From Gnetum montanum (taxonomy: Eukaryota; Streptophyta; Gnetopsida; Gnetales; Gnetaceae), in the NCBI GenBank assembly GCA_015680685.1, contig MNCI01036292.1, positions 857,065-921,064 on the forward strand: DNA of 64,000 nucleotides, written 5' to 3'. This document shows positions 1 to 9,783 of the stretch, piece after piece. The stretch's first letter is position 1; each line of letters begins with the position of its first letter. The notes beneath the pieces are model-generated. The model did no database searches. It was not told the DNA's origin and worked only from the letters and a program-made list of their open reading frames with translations. The translations under genes were made by a program, and so were the position numbers.

Positions 1-448
1 AAAGCGAGTGCCTCGACCTGCTTGGCCACTATAGAGTGCAAACCCCCATGGTGCTCGTAACACAGCTCATCGCCAGGGGAACACCAGTGCAAGTTCCATG
101 ACACGTGTAACACAACTCGCCACATGGAACACATTTTTAGGTAGGTCAAAACCCTTCATGGATGTAACACAACTCATCCCGTGAAGGAAACACCTGTCCT
201 ACAAGAGGTTGAAGAACAGCGCCAGCCAAAGATGAAAATGTGGATGAGTCCGTTAGAGCACTTCAATGAGGGACTCTACTAAACATCATCTTTGCTCTCT
301 ACCTTAACCTCTGCATAATCAATGTAACATTCTGAAGTGTAGTCAAGTGATGTTCGACACTCAAGAAATGACAACCTTAGCATTTCATTTGCTGCAGTGT
401 TTCGTATTCTTTGCCGACATCTATCAAGCCTGTTCTCCCGACATCGAC

Positions 449-461
449 AAAGAGAGGCCAA
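449..461 (+). other. Polypurine tract of gypsy C
   Basis: A purine-rich run (AAAGAGAGGCCAA) directly precedes the TGAAAC start of the LTR. It matches the tract AAAGAGGGGACAT before the 3' LTR of element B at 57784-57796. This tract primes plus-strand DNA synthesis in LTR retrotransposons, and here it fixes the element on the plus strand. Confidence 0.65.
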
Positions 462-2128
462 TGAAACACCTCAAAAAATGCAAGGTCATCTTGGCTTCAC
501 CAGGCCTTACTATCCACGTAGTGCTATGGCAGTTCATCGGGAGGAGAGCGCCCTAAGTTTAGGCCAGCCAGTTCAGCAAATTTTCTACTTTAGGTGTTAA
601 CATGATGCACAGGTCATCCTACCTATCCACCTAAGTACCCTACTGGGTCGACAGCCTACTCAGAAACAACACAAAGTTGGCAGTAGCACTCTGGGTGCTC
701 AAAAAATAGTTTGACAAGTTTTCTAAGTCGCAATGTCTACTATGCTATGCTACGCTGTGTAGCGTACCAAGCTTCAGAAGACGATTGCAGAACAAAGTAC
801 TACATTACACCATGCCACATGATGTAACATGGTAATAGTTTCATAGTTAGCCTCCTTGCCTAGTTTTGGGTCCTGCAATGATGTTCCTTTCTGTCAGGAA
901 GCGACAGACTATGTCTACTGCTATGCTACGCTAAGCTACAAGGTGCAGCAAGGCGTAGTAATTATGCGGAAGAGACAGAAGGTAGCTCGAAGGGTAAGAA
1001 CAACAAAGTTCGTAAGTCTTGCGTCGTAGGAAACAAAATATGCGAATTGGCAAAGTTTCTGCAACTAAGGCAAGTTGCTACGCTACACTACGCTACATAG
1101 CGTAGCATAACGTAGGAAGCATGCGATGCACATATCGGTGCTACGCTATGTCAAGCATGTTACACTACAAAGCACAGCAAGGCATACAGGAGGTCGTGCA
1201 ATATCAATGCACTTCACCTAATTGGATCATTGGCACATGTATCCAGACACTGATGGTGCAATTAGGATATGGTAGGCTCATAGTCGCAATGGTCATGAGC
1301 ATCTAATGCCCATATTGGCACATGCAACACGAGAAAGTCAATGAAAGGCCAAGGCATGTGGCTTCCAAGCGACCCTTTCCGCATGCCCTTGGTCCTATAA
1401 ATATCCCAATAAGCAACAAAAAAATCTCTCTGGCTCTTTCGCTCTATTGCTATCTGCCCCTATTGCTCTCGCTTTTTGGAGCTCTCTGACTCCCTAACTT
1501 CCTGGCTCTCTCTTTCAGCTTACTTTTCTATTTGACATTCTCCTTGGTTGCAGCATTGAGCATTGTAAGATTTCTATTTGACACGGCGAATAGTTACCAT
1601 CCTCGGTTGACATTCCATTCTGTCCTTTTTTCTACCACCTTGGTAGAATCCCTACGCTGTGAACACCAAAGTCCATGTCCAAAGTGCACAAGTTGCCCAC
1701 TCTGCGTACCTTGGTTACTCTCAGGATTGCTGCACGTCATCATGCTGTGCAATTGATTGTATCCACCTTGGCAGAGAAAATTTGTAACTTTGGAGTGGTG
1801 CATGCTCTTAATTGTATTTAGCTTTTTTTTCTATTACTGTCGCATGTTGCATTATTTCTTGCATTGTTTCCTACTTTATTTATTTTTAAATATCATTCCG
1901 CTTATTTATTCTTAAGCATCATGTCGCATTTCCATTCTTGTTCTAAAATATATGTTGCAAAAGGCTATATAGACACCAATTAAGTCCTTGTTTGATTGAC
2001 CAGACTATTCAGGGTGCTCCGTATCCACACACACTCCCAGCATGGCCCTCCCGTGGATACGGGATCAAGAGTGTCGCGCTTGTCGACCCCTCAGTGTTTT
2101 CCAGCCACTGATGTTTTTTGTCGCTACA
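462..2128 (+). repeat. 3' LTR of gypsy element C (1667 bp)
   Basis: The LTR starts TGAAACACC and ends CTACA. The U3 part contains three clusters of the TACGCTA/TAGCGTA type (about 735-775, 910-935, 1075-1150), which also mark the LTRs of elements A and B. A TATA box lies at 1396-1404, followed by a T/C-rich leader. The 3' portion (about 1800-2128) follows the same order of phrases as 42840-43242 in B, including the stretch near 'gaccagactattcagg'. It is longer than the B LTRs because U3 is expanded. Confidence 0.7.
1396..1404 (+). promoter_or_regulatory. LTR TATA box of gypsy C
   Basis: TATAAATAT in the context cctataaatatccc. The same element occurs at the equivalent place in LTR A (33166-33174) and B 3' LTR (58310-58318), each followed by a pyrimidine-rich or CAAC-rich leader, so it is the likely core promoter. 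Confidence 0.6.
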
Positions 2129-3175
2129 CCACCTTTACACCTATGGCTAGAGGTAAAGACCCTTGCAAGATTTTACATTTTCCTTCCTCAAATATGATGG
2201 TTAGACTTGCAGAATCTAACTCACTCATAGACAGGAGACTCATTGTGAGTTTAGGTACATGACGAACATGAGATATAGTTTAATGATTCCATCCTTAAAT
2301 TGGATTTTAACTTTACTATATCCAACAACATCAAAAAGACCATCATCACCTAGTTTGTTCACACCAAGATTACAAACAAAGTATTCACAAAACCATTCTA
2401 GTTGTGGGGTCTAGTGATAGGAAGCACTACAATCAATGTACCAAGAAATTCTCTCAGTGTCATCAACTGATGATACCACATACAAATCTTCATCTCAATG
2501 AGAATGAGGAATTTCATTTTTATTATTAGTATTTGTAGATGCTATTCCTTTCTTTGCTTCTTTACAATCTTTTTTAAAATGACCAATCTTTCGATAATTC
2601 CAACATCTTGGTTTTTTGGAATTTTTCTGGGATCTAGGAGGTTTAAATTGTGGACTTTTATTCAACTTTAAGTTGGAGTTTTTGGCAGGGAAAAGATCAC
2701 TTTGGACAAAGGTAGACCTTTTAATTCTCATCTCTTCACTAAGGAGTTGGGCTACAATAGTATCAAAACTAAGAGTTAACATAGAATTATTCAATAATGT
2801 TGCAAAAGTATTCCAAGACTTAGGAAGAGACTCTAAAAGATACATACAATGATTTTCCTGTTTCATTTTTATCAACTACTTCAAGTTGCGCCATGATATC
2901 GTTGAAGATACTTAAATGATTAGTATTTAACATACCTTTAGGCATCTTGAATGTGTGTAAATTCCTCCATTGAAAAAATATGTTCCAACTGATTTTGTTT
3001 GGTAAAAATCTTTTAAGGTGTCCCACAAATCTTTGATAGTTAGAACTCTAGAAACATTGAGCAGCACCAAACGAGAGAGACACAAATGAATTCTGCTTCG
3101 TGCCTTTCTATCCAAGTTCTCCAACTAAATCTGTGATAGTAGTAGGCTTTGAATCAACAATTATTTCCCTTCAAA
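2129..3175 (-). pseudogene. gag: Truncated copia gag/protease copy
   Basis: This segment is collinear with 6551-7605 of the complete copia element nearby and reads on the minus strand. It includes the gag C-terminus at 2495-2875, with a damaged zinc knuckle (CWNYRKIGHFKKDC, where the second zinc-binding Cys is Tyr), and more N-terminal gag pieces at 2820-3124. The protease-side end at 2129 is cut by gypsy C. The gag start and 5' LTR are missing beyond about 3175, where similarity to the sister copy fades. It is a separate insertion of the same family and not part of the complete element. Confidence 0.75.
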
Positions 3176-3278
3176 ATAATGGCCAAAGGAGTGTAAAGAT
3201 CCTTATAAGATCCATGCTATCTCAAGAATTACCAAAGAACTACATGACCTTTATTCCTTGTAAACCTCATCACAAGAG
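3176..3278. other. Unassigned spacer between two copia copies
   Basis: About 100 bp linking the truncated copia fragment to the complete copia element. At best it shows patchy similarity to the start of gag (about 7605-7650). The last five bases, AAGAG at 3274-3278, act as the left target-site duplicate of the complete element. Confidence 0.4.
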
Positions 3279-3741
3279 TGTGATTTTTAGATTGTTCATG
3301 ATAATAGTAAAAAAAATAAATCAATAGAAAAACACAAGAATTTATCCTCGGGAAAAACAACGAGAACCCCAATAAGAAATAGGCTCATGGATCTTTATGT
3401 CAGCTCATAGAGAATTTTTGAAACACAATGAATAGTAGAGAATGGGAAATAAGAAAGCATTGGGATGAAAGTTAAATGCACACCTTGAATGCTTCCTTGT
3501 AATCATATCTATAGCATGGGAAGCTAGATGTAAATTGGATATTAATAGTAGTAAAATGATAAAGATGAACAATAGTTTTGCATTGACTATAATTCAAATA
3601 TCTGCAGTTAAATAATTAACACTGTAGTTTATTACAACATAACTATTGTACTATACAACTACAAAAGGGATAGTGCATGTAATCAAAGAGATGATAATAT
3701 TTGAGCTTATGTGAATAGAAATTGGCTTTACTTTACTCACA
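3279..3741 (-). repeat. Copia 3' LTR
   Basis: Direct copy of 7772-8231 with the same ends (plus-strand TGTGATTTTTAG ... TTTACTCACA). The two LTRs differ at many scattered sites, so the insertion is not recent. Confidence 0.88.
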
Positions 3742-3754
3742 ATTCTCCCTCTTG
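3742..3754 (-). other. Copia polypurine tract
   Basis: On the minus strand the run AAGAGGGAGAAT sits immediately before the 3' LTR. It is the expected plus-strand primer for this element. Confidence 0.65.
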
Positions 3755-3864
3755 AAGGAAAAGTTGCCATGAAGCCTGATCCAAACCTTAGATGTTATCA
3801 TCTTTTATGACACCAATAGTTGTTTGACACCATAAAAATTTTTCAGCAGATAAAGATTTTATCA

Positions 3865-4152
3865 TCATATCAGTAGGATTTTCTTCTGCTTTATTTTTTC
3901 AAGAAGAATTCTTTGTTCATTTATCTGCTCTTGAATATAGCGATACCATATTTCTATATGCTTTGTCCTATTGTGGAAAGTTGGATTCTTGGATATATAA
4001 ATTGTGCTTTGATTATGACAACCAAATTTCATAATTTTTTTATGAATTCCAAGTTTAGCCACTAATCTTTGAAGCCATGTTGCTTCCTGAGTAGCTAGGT
4101 TTATAGCAACATAGTTTGCTTCAGTAGTAGACTGAGCTACATAAGACTGCAA
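3865..4152 (-). pseudogene. pol: Copia RNase H domain
   Basis: C-terminal part of copia pol. Readable motifs include QSYVAQSTTEANYVAI (the usual STTEAEY region), EATWLQRL, and ISKNPTFHNRTKHIEI near the C-terminus. RNase H removes the RNA template during reverse transcription. The domain lies directly upstream of the 3' LTR as in copia elements. It is joined to the reverse transcriptase region only through stops and frameshifts between about 4150 and 4900, so it is a relic. Confidence 0.85.
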
Positions 4153-4559
4153 TTGGCTTTTTCAAGAGATAGCATCACCAAAGATATTGAACACATATCC
4201 ACTAGTTGATTTTCTATTATTTAAATCCCCACCCCAATCAGCATTCACATAACCATCTAAAATGGATGGATCACTTTGATTACAAATAGAAAAGTTCATA
4301 GTACCATGAAGATATCAGAAAACTTGTTTTATAGCAATCCAATGTTGTTTCCATGGATTAGACATATACCTACTAAGTTTTCCAACAATATATGCAATAT
4401 CAAGTCTAGTAGTGACCATTACATAACTATCGACAACACTAGCATATGGAATTTTTATCATGAGCTATTTTTCATCATTTATCTTGGGGCATTGTTCAAC
4501 TGAGAGTTTCATCCTAGTTTCATAGGGTGTTGCCATAGGTTTACAATCTTGCCTATTAT

Positions 4560-5270
4560 ATCTTTTTAAGATGTTTTGCACATATGTAGATTGTCGAACC
4601 CAAAGTTATTACCTTTGTTTCTTTTAATTTTCATGCCCAAAATCCTTTTAATAGAACCAAGATCTTTCATCTCAAACAGAGAAGAAAGAAGTTGTTTCAA
4701 CTCCTTAATTTCATCCATGTCACTTCCTGTTATTAACATGTCATCAACATATAGTAGTAAAATTAAGAGTTTTTCATTTTTATTTTTTACATATAATTAC
4801 ATGTCTTCCTAACTTCTAATGAAGCCAAGATTTAACATGTGTTCATTAAATTTCTTATTCCACATCCTTGGTGCTTGTTTGAGCCCATACAATAATATTA
4901 GTAATCAACACACCATATGCTCTTTTTCTTTCACTTCATACCTTTTAGGTTGAAGCATATATATTTTCTCCTCAAGATCACCATTGAGGAAAGTTTTTTT
5001 TACAGCCATTTGTTCAAGTTCTAGATCATAATCTATTGCTATTGAAAGCAATGATCTAATGGATGTTAATTTTACCATAGAGGAGAAGATTTCATCATAA
5101 TCAATTCCCTTGTTTTGAGAATAATCCTTAGCAACAAGATGTGCTTTAAACTGGTCACCAGATTTAATTCTGAAGATCCACTTACATCCAATTAGTTTTC
5201 TATCATATGGAAGTTCAACCAATTCCCATGTCGTATTCTTATGAATAGCAAAAATTTCATCATCCATCAC
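4560..5270 (-). pseudogene. pol: Copia reverse transcriptase, catalytically damaged
   Basis: The readable part at 4905-5270 has the copia RT signature: WELVELP, GCKWIFRIK, FKAHLVAKDYSQNKGIDYDEIF, then LEQMAVKKTFLNGDLEEKIYM. Family members normally carry Asp in motif A (QMDVKTAFL); here that residue is Ala, which should abolish polymerisation. The second catalytic motif, YVDDM, is intact at about 4739-4755 on the minus strand but in another reading segment beyond a break near 4900. RT copies the RNA genome into DNA in the cytoplasmic particle. Confidence 0.85.
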
Positions 5271-5388
5271 TTGCTTCCATTTTTTATGATAAAGAGATGT
5301 AAATGCTTCAGCATAAGTATGGTGGTTTAGCTTAAGTGATTAAAATGTGATCTTCAAACCAAGTGAGTAATTTTCTTATGTGATCAAA

Positions 5389-5712
5389 CTACCTTAAGGG
5401 TTGTGAAGCTGATGGAGCATCATGTTGATACTTGATTTCCTCATCTTCACTTTCATCTTCCCTTGTACTTATGTCATGTATATTATGCACACCATCTTGT
5501 TGGTTAGGAGCAATATCTCCTATTGAGGGAGGATGACCCTCTGAATTTCCTTTATTAACTTGAAATGATACATGATCAGGTGTTACACCATTAGAGAGAT
5601 TGTACTTAATATGTTTGCAAGACGCTCTAAATACAACATCACAACTATAGATAACCCTCTTATTTTTTTGGGTTGTACAACTTATAAGTTTTAACACCAT
5701 GACCATAACCAA
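5389..5712 (-). pseudogene. pol: Copia integrase C-terminal/linker region
   Basis: The start of this segment contains KRVIYSCDVVFRA, a degraded form of the copia sequence in which a sugar-like turn precedes SRDVVFDE at the end of integrase. An acidic, low-conservation linker follows (EDESEDEEIKY). It lies between the integrase core (5801-6208) and RT (to 5270), as expected. It would hold the retroviral SH3-like DNA-binding part and spacer and has no separate function. Confidence 0.6.
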
Positions 5713-5800
5713 GGAAAAGACATCTTACAGACTTATAGTCTAATTTTGATCTATTAACTTTTGGAATGTGAACATAAGCTTCACACCCAAAACCATGAAG

Positions 5801-6208
5801 CTAATTCAAATTAACAGACTTGCCACTCCATATTTCTTTTGGAATCTTTCCATTAGTTGCAAAGGATGGAGACTTGTTGATGAGATAACAAGCAATTATT
5901 GTGACTTTAGCCCAAAAATGTTTACCAAGAACAGCTTCACTTAGCATGCATTTGATTCTTTCCAACAATGTTCTATTAAAATGTTCAGCTACTCGATTCT
6001 GTTCGGGAGTTCTTGGAATAGTCTTTTTCTTGTATATGCCATGTCCTTTACAAAAATTGTTAAAAGCATGGGAGAAAAATTCACCACCATTATCTATTCT
6101 AAGAACCTTGATTTTCTTTACTGAATAATTTTCAACAAGAGCTTTGAACTCTTTACATTTTTCAAACACTTCAGACTTATGTTTCATTAAATAGATCCAA
6201 TCTTTCAT
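5801..6208 (-). pseudogene. pol: Copia integrase catalytic core
   Basis: DDE integrase core. The second catalytic Asp is in RIDNGGEF and the third acidic residue is in PEQNRVAEHFNRTL, where family members have NGVAERMNRTL. The downstream helix IACYLINKSPS and GKIPKEIWSGK are also typical. The first Asp lies upstream of 6208 near the sequence for SFIDDFSMKDW. Integrase joins the cDNA ends to the chromosome. The frame is broken against both the protease side and the RT side. Confidence 0.85.
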
Positions 6209-6525
6209 TGAAAAATCATCAATGAATGAAACATAATATGTAGCACCTTCAAGTGAGAATGTTTACAAGTCTTTAATTGGTTCAAAAACATACTTAGGTA
6301 TTAACTCTAACACTTGATTAACTTTAGCATTACTTCTTGGCAATCTTGAACGTGTTTGTTTACCAAGTAGGTAATGATGAAAAAAATTCAAAGATTCCTC
6401 TATAGATTAATTTTACCTTTTTAATGTAGTTCCTTTAGATCTTTTTCACTTAAATGTGCTAATCTTCTATGCCAAAGATCAATGCTTGAATGCAAGTCAA
6501 TAATAGCTACCATATTGAAGTTGTG

Positions 6526-6912
6526 CTACAACATTCTTGCTTCCAACCTGTAAAGTCTTTCCATCTTCACATCAATAGTTAGAGGTAAAGACCCTTGTAA
6601 GATTTTACATTTTCCTTTATCAAATATGATAGTTAGACCTATAGAATCTAACTCACTCACAAATAGGAGACTCATTGTGAGTTTAAGTACATGAGGAACC
6701 TGAGATATAGTGTTAATGGTTCCATCCTTAAATTGGATTTTAACTTTACCGTACCCAACAACATCACAAAGACCATCATCACCTAGTTTGACTAGACCAA
6801 GATTACAAAAAACGTATTGACAAAACCATTCATGATGTGGGGTATAGTGATAGAAAGCACCAGAATCAATATACCAAGAAACTCTCTCAATGTCATCAAT
6901 TAATGACACCAC
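6526..6912 (-). pseudogene. pol: Copia aspartic protease region
   Basis: The motif WYIDSGAFYHYTPHHEWF contains the D-S-G active site of copia proteases (usual form DSGASxH). It is followed by the beta-rich segment VKLGDDGLCDVVGYGKVKIQF and the pre-integrase region with LLFVSEL and LYRLEA. The protease cuts the Gag-Pol polyprotein. A close second copy of this part is present at 2129-2480 in the truncated sister. Confidence 0.8.
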
Positions 6913-6927
6913 ATAAAAATCTCCCTA

Positions 6928-7707
6928 TCAATGAGAAGGAGGAATTTCATTTTTATTATTATTACTTGCAGATGCCTTTTCTTTCTTTGCTACTTTACAA
7001 ATTTTTTTAGAATGACCAATCTTTCCACAATTCCGACATCTTGGTTTTGTGGAATTTTTCTTGGATCTAGGAGGTTTAAACTGTGGACTTTTATTTAACT
7101 TTATGTTTGAGTTTTTGGCAAGGAAAAGATCACTTTGGATAGGGGTAGACCTTTTAATTCTCCTTTCTTCACTAAGGAGTTGAGCTACAATAGTATCAAA
7201 ATTAAGAGTTGACATAGAATTACTCACTAATGTTAGGAAAGTATTTCAAGACATAGGAAGAGACTTTAAAAGATACGTACAATGATCTTCCTCTTTCATT
7301 TTATCTTCAACTGGTTCAAGTTGCATCATGATATCATTGAAGATACTTAAATGATCAGTAATTAACATACCTTTAAGCATCTTGAGTATGTGTAAATTAC
7401 TCCTATGAAACAATATGTTAGCAACTAATTTTTTTTGGTACAAATCTTTTAATTTATCCCACAAATCTTTGGCTATTAGAACTCTAGAAATGTTGATCAG
7501 CGCCGAACAAGAGAGACACAAATAAATTTTGCTTTATGCCTTTCTATCCATGGTCTCCTAGTTTGAATCTGTGATAGTAGTAGGCTTGGAATTAGTAATT
7601 ACTTGCCAAAGATCTTTGTTGACAAGAAGATCCTCCATGTACATTCTCCAAACATTGTAATCATTTTTAGAGAATTTTTCAATTTTGATTTTTGCAAATT
7701 TTGCCAT
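6928..7707 (-). pseudogene. gag: Copia gag with CCHC zinc knuckle
   Basis: A minus-strand ATG at 7707 opens a typical copia gag start (MAKFAKIKIEKFS, then DYNVWRMYMEDLL). The middle, at 7246-7521, contains KDLWDKLKDLYQKK and HLSIFNDIMMQL. The C-terminus, at 6928-7227, carries an intact zinc knuckle CRNCGKIGHSKKIC. In-frame stops occur near 7550 and the frame changes near 7240. Gag forms the particle and binds element RNA. Confidence 0.85.
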
Positions 7708-7757
7708 ACCTTGAAATCAAACAACAAAACAAAAAAGAACCACCATGAAAGAATCTC

Positions 7758-7771
7758 ACTCCAATACCAAT
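7758..7771 (-). other. Putative copia primer-binding site
   Basis: On the minus strand, directly after the 5' LTR, the sequence reads ATTGGTATTGGAGT. Plant copia elements usually carry TGGTATCAGAGC, complementary to initiator methionine tRNA. The first six bases and scattered later ones agree, so this looks like a mutated form. Confidence 0.5.
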
Positions 7772-8231
7772 TGTGACTTTAGATTGTTTGTGATAACAGT
7801 AAAAAAAGAAGTCAATAGAAAAACACAAGAATATATCCTGGGGAAAAACAAGAAAAACCCTAGCAAGAAACAGACTCTTGGATCTTTATGTTAGCTCAGA
7901 GAAAATTTCTGAAACACAATGGACAACAAAGAATGGGAAAGAAGAAAGCATTGGGATGAAAGTTAAACACACATCTTGAATGCTTCCTTGTAACCATATT
8001 TATAGCATGGGAAGTTGGATGTAAATTGGATATTAATAGTAGTGAAATGACATAGATGAAAAATAGTTTTACATTGACTATATCTCAAATATTTGTAGTT
8101 AAATACTTTACATTGTAGTTTATTACAACATAACTATTGTACCATACAGCTACAAAAGGATAGTGTGTGTAATCAAAGAGATAACAATATCTGAGCTTAT
8201 GTGAATGGCAATTACCTTCACTTTACTCACA
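7772..8231 (-). repeat. Copia 5' LTR
   Basis: Direct partner of 3279-3741. On the minus strand it contains a TATA-like box (GCTATAAATATGG, about 7996-8008), placed for transcription toward gag. Confidence 0.88.
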
Positions 8232-9646
8232 AAGAATATGTAGGCTTGTTGAGCAGGCTTTGCCTCTCTAGTTGAAGTCACCACTCTTCTTTACAACAAG
8301 GAATTTGGGCTAGTTGCACATAGCCTAGGATCGGTCATTATGTTGTTGTCTTGGGTCTTTATGCATGGACATTGTCTAATGCATTCTCGCTATGCTTCTA
8401 ACCATCTTGTAATGGGTGCCATGACTTCTATTGTGCTTACATGTGTTATGAACGTTGAGGCATAATCTACCTTGAGTTCACCCTTCTTTCGTAGTTGATT
8501 CAAAACCCTTGGGTGGTGTTGTGGGGTGCTTTTCAAGGATAGCATTGTAACACCCTCACCCCATATTCTTGTTGAAATTGAATTGAACAAGGAGGGTTGT
8601 GACACTATTTGGATTGTAAATGGAAGTAACTTTTGTCCTAAGTAAAATGGTTAAAAGGATTTGTTATCACAAATAACCAACCTGCAAAAAATTGTTTTAT
8701 CATCAACTTTATGAAAACAACCAAGTTAATAAGGTCAAGGATTCTACAACTATTGTCTCTTACCCATGATACACAACCTTCTAGTGCAAAACATTCAAAA
8801 AACCAATGCACAACCAAGGTTGCAAATAATGGTATGATGGTACAAAGGCTTTGTGAAATGTCAAGGGAGCATCCAATAATTATGAGATGAGACATTATTC
8901 CCATTTCAAGAATATCTGCATTTAGAAATAAAAGAATAAAGCATGATTTAATTATCTTTTTTTTGTAGGGATTGTCAAGAACTTCAATTACTACTAAAAC
9001 ATTCATGAGGTGTTTTCTTGGGTCCAAGTTGGAATCTAAACAAGGGGATAAAAAATTATAGAACTAATATTGAACTGAATAATCAGCAATGCTAAAAAAT
9101 GAAGCAATTGGATACCCCAATTCTATATCCTTAAGTAACTATATAAAAAAGTTTGAATCATGTTATGTAGTATATCTTGAATAAACCTGAATCAACATAA
9201 CTTCCAAAACTGAATAAGACAACTAAATGATTATGGTGATGTAGCTTAGGATATGATAGAGAACAAACACTTAATAAAATTAGAAAAACTATAGAAACTT
9301 CAAACACAAGTTGAAGATATAAGCATAACATTCTAAAACAAATTAATTGCATAGAAGAAAATAGTACAAATGTAGTATGCACGACAAAAACTTTAGATGT
9401 AGGCTAAATGTCAGAGGGAAGACTTTACAAATAATACCAAACCAACAAATGTTGCAATCTATTAGTAGAAATCTAGGCTAGGCTTTCTTAAGAAAATGGT
9501 GCAATGTAGTAAGAAGCATGGCTAAAGGGCTTCCTTTTGCCATCATGGCTTACTACTTTCCCAACATAAAATAAAATAAAAATAAAAATTCTTAAAATTA
9601 ACATTATATAAAAAGTAAAAACTACATACAACATGACATTTTAAAT
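8232..9646. other. Spacer, no recognisable gene
   Basis: AT-rich DNA after the copia element. ORFs at 8390-8605 and 8638-9027 (minus) have no motif I recognise and look like chance openings or heavily decayed repeat. At 8548 the phrase TGTAACACCCTCACCCC resembles the start of some gypsy LTRs, but no partner is visible. Near 9565-9590 there is a run of AAAATAAAATAAAAATAAAAA units like a LINE tail. Confidence 0.4.
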
Positions 9647-9702
9647 NNNNNNNNNNNNNNNNNNNNNNNNNNNNNNNNNNNNNNNNNNNNNNNNNNNNNN
9701 NN
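9647..9702. other. Assembly gap (56 N)
   Basis: Run of undetermined bases immediately before a LINE-type 3' tail, so the gap probably fell in repeat sequence. Confidence 0.99.
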
Positions 9703-9783
9703 GGATCTCAGTTGTATCTATACATATGTTAAATTTTAATTGAATTTTTACCTGACCTTTTTCCAAAAATAAAATAAAATAAA
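9703..9783 (+). mobile_element. LINE 3' terminal fragment
   Basis: The segment ends in ACCTGACCTTTTTCC followed by AAAAATAAAATAAAATAAA. The same ending (AACCTAACCTTTTTCC plus the same A-rich tail) closes 20006-20036. Two loci with the same non-templated-looking tail indicate LINE 3' ends on the plus strand. The body is lost in the gap. Confidence 0.55.

Larger units (their letters stand above)
1..2128 (+). mobile_element. Ty3/gypsy element C, 3' part (3' UTR, polypurine tract, 3' LTR)
   Basis: Positions 1-461 resemble the 3' untranslated end of gypsy element B (about 57330-57796): both have repeated phrases of the type GTAACACAACTCATCC and the same approach to the LTR. A polypurine tract then leads into an LTR beginning TGAAACACC, as in B. 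The LTR ends in CTACA at 2128, the equivalent of the ends of the A and B LTRs. The next base begins sequence homologous to copia at about 6551, so the right insertion boundary is sharp. The body, 5' LTR and left target duplication lie outside the window. The short ORFs inside (for example 1121-1306 and 1996-2262) are LTR sequence, not genes. Confidence 0.75.
3279..8231 (-). mobile_element. Complete but degenerate Ty1/copia retrotransposon (4953 bp)
   Basis: Two direct LTR copies (3279-3741 and 7772-8231) bound an internal region with gag, protease, integrase, reverse transcriptase and RNase H in the Ty1/copia order, all read on the minus strand. Both LTRs have TG...CA ends. A putative primer-binding site adjoins the 5' LTR and a purine tract adjoins the 3' LTR. 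Flanks are AAGAG (3274-3278) and AAGAA (8232-8236), a 5-bp target duplication with one change. Every coding part contains stops or frame breaks, and a catalytic RT residue is altered, so the element is not autonomous now. Confidence 0.9.

Noticed and set aside
1121-2262. ORFs at 1121-1306, 1532-1756 and 1996-2262
   Set aside because: They lie within the LTR of gypsy C, and the last one crosses the LTR-copia junction.
8638-9027. 129-residue minus-strand ORF beginning MDPRKHLMNV
   Set aside because: Low-complexity hydrophobic translation of AT-rich DNA, with no motif or second copy in the window. Length alone is not enough in sequence of this composition.
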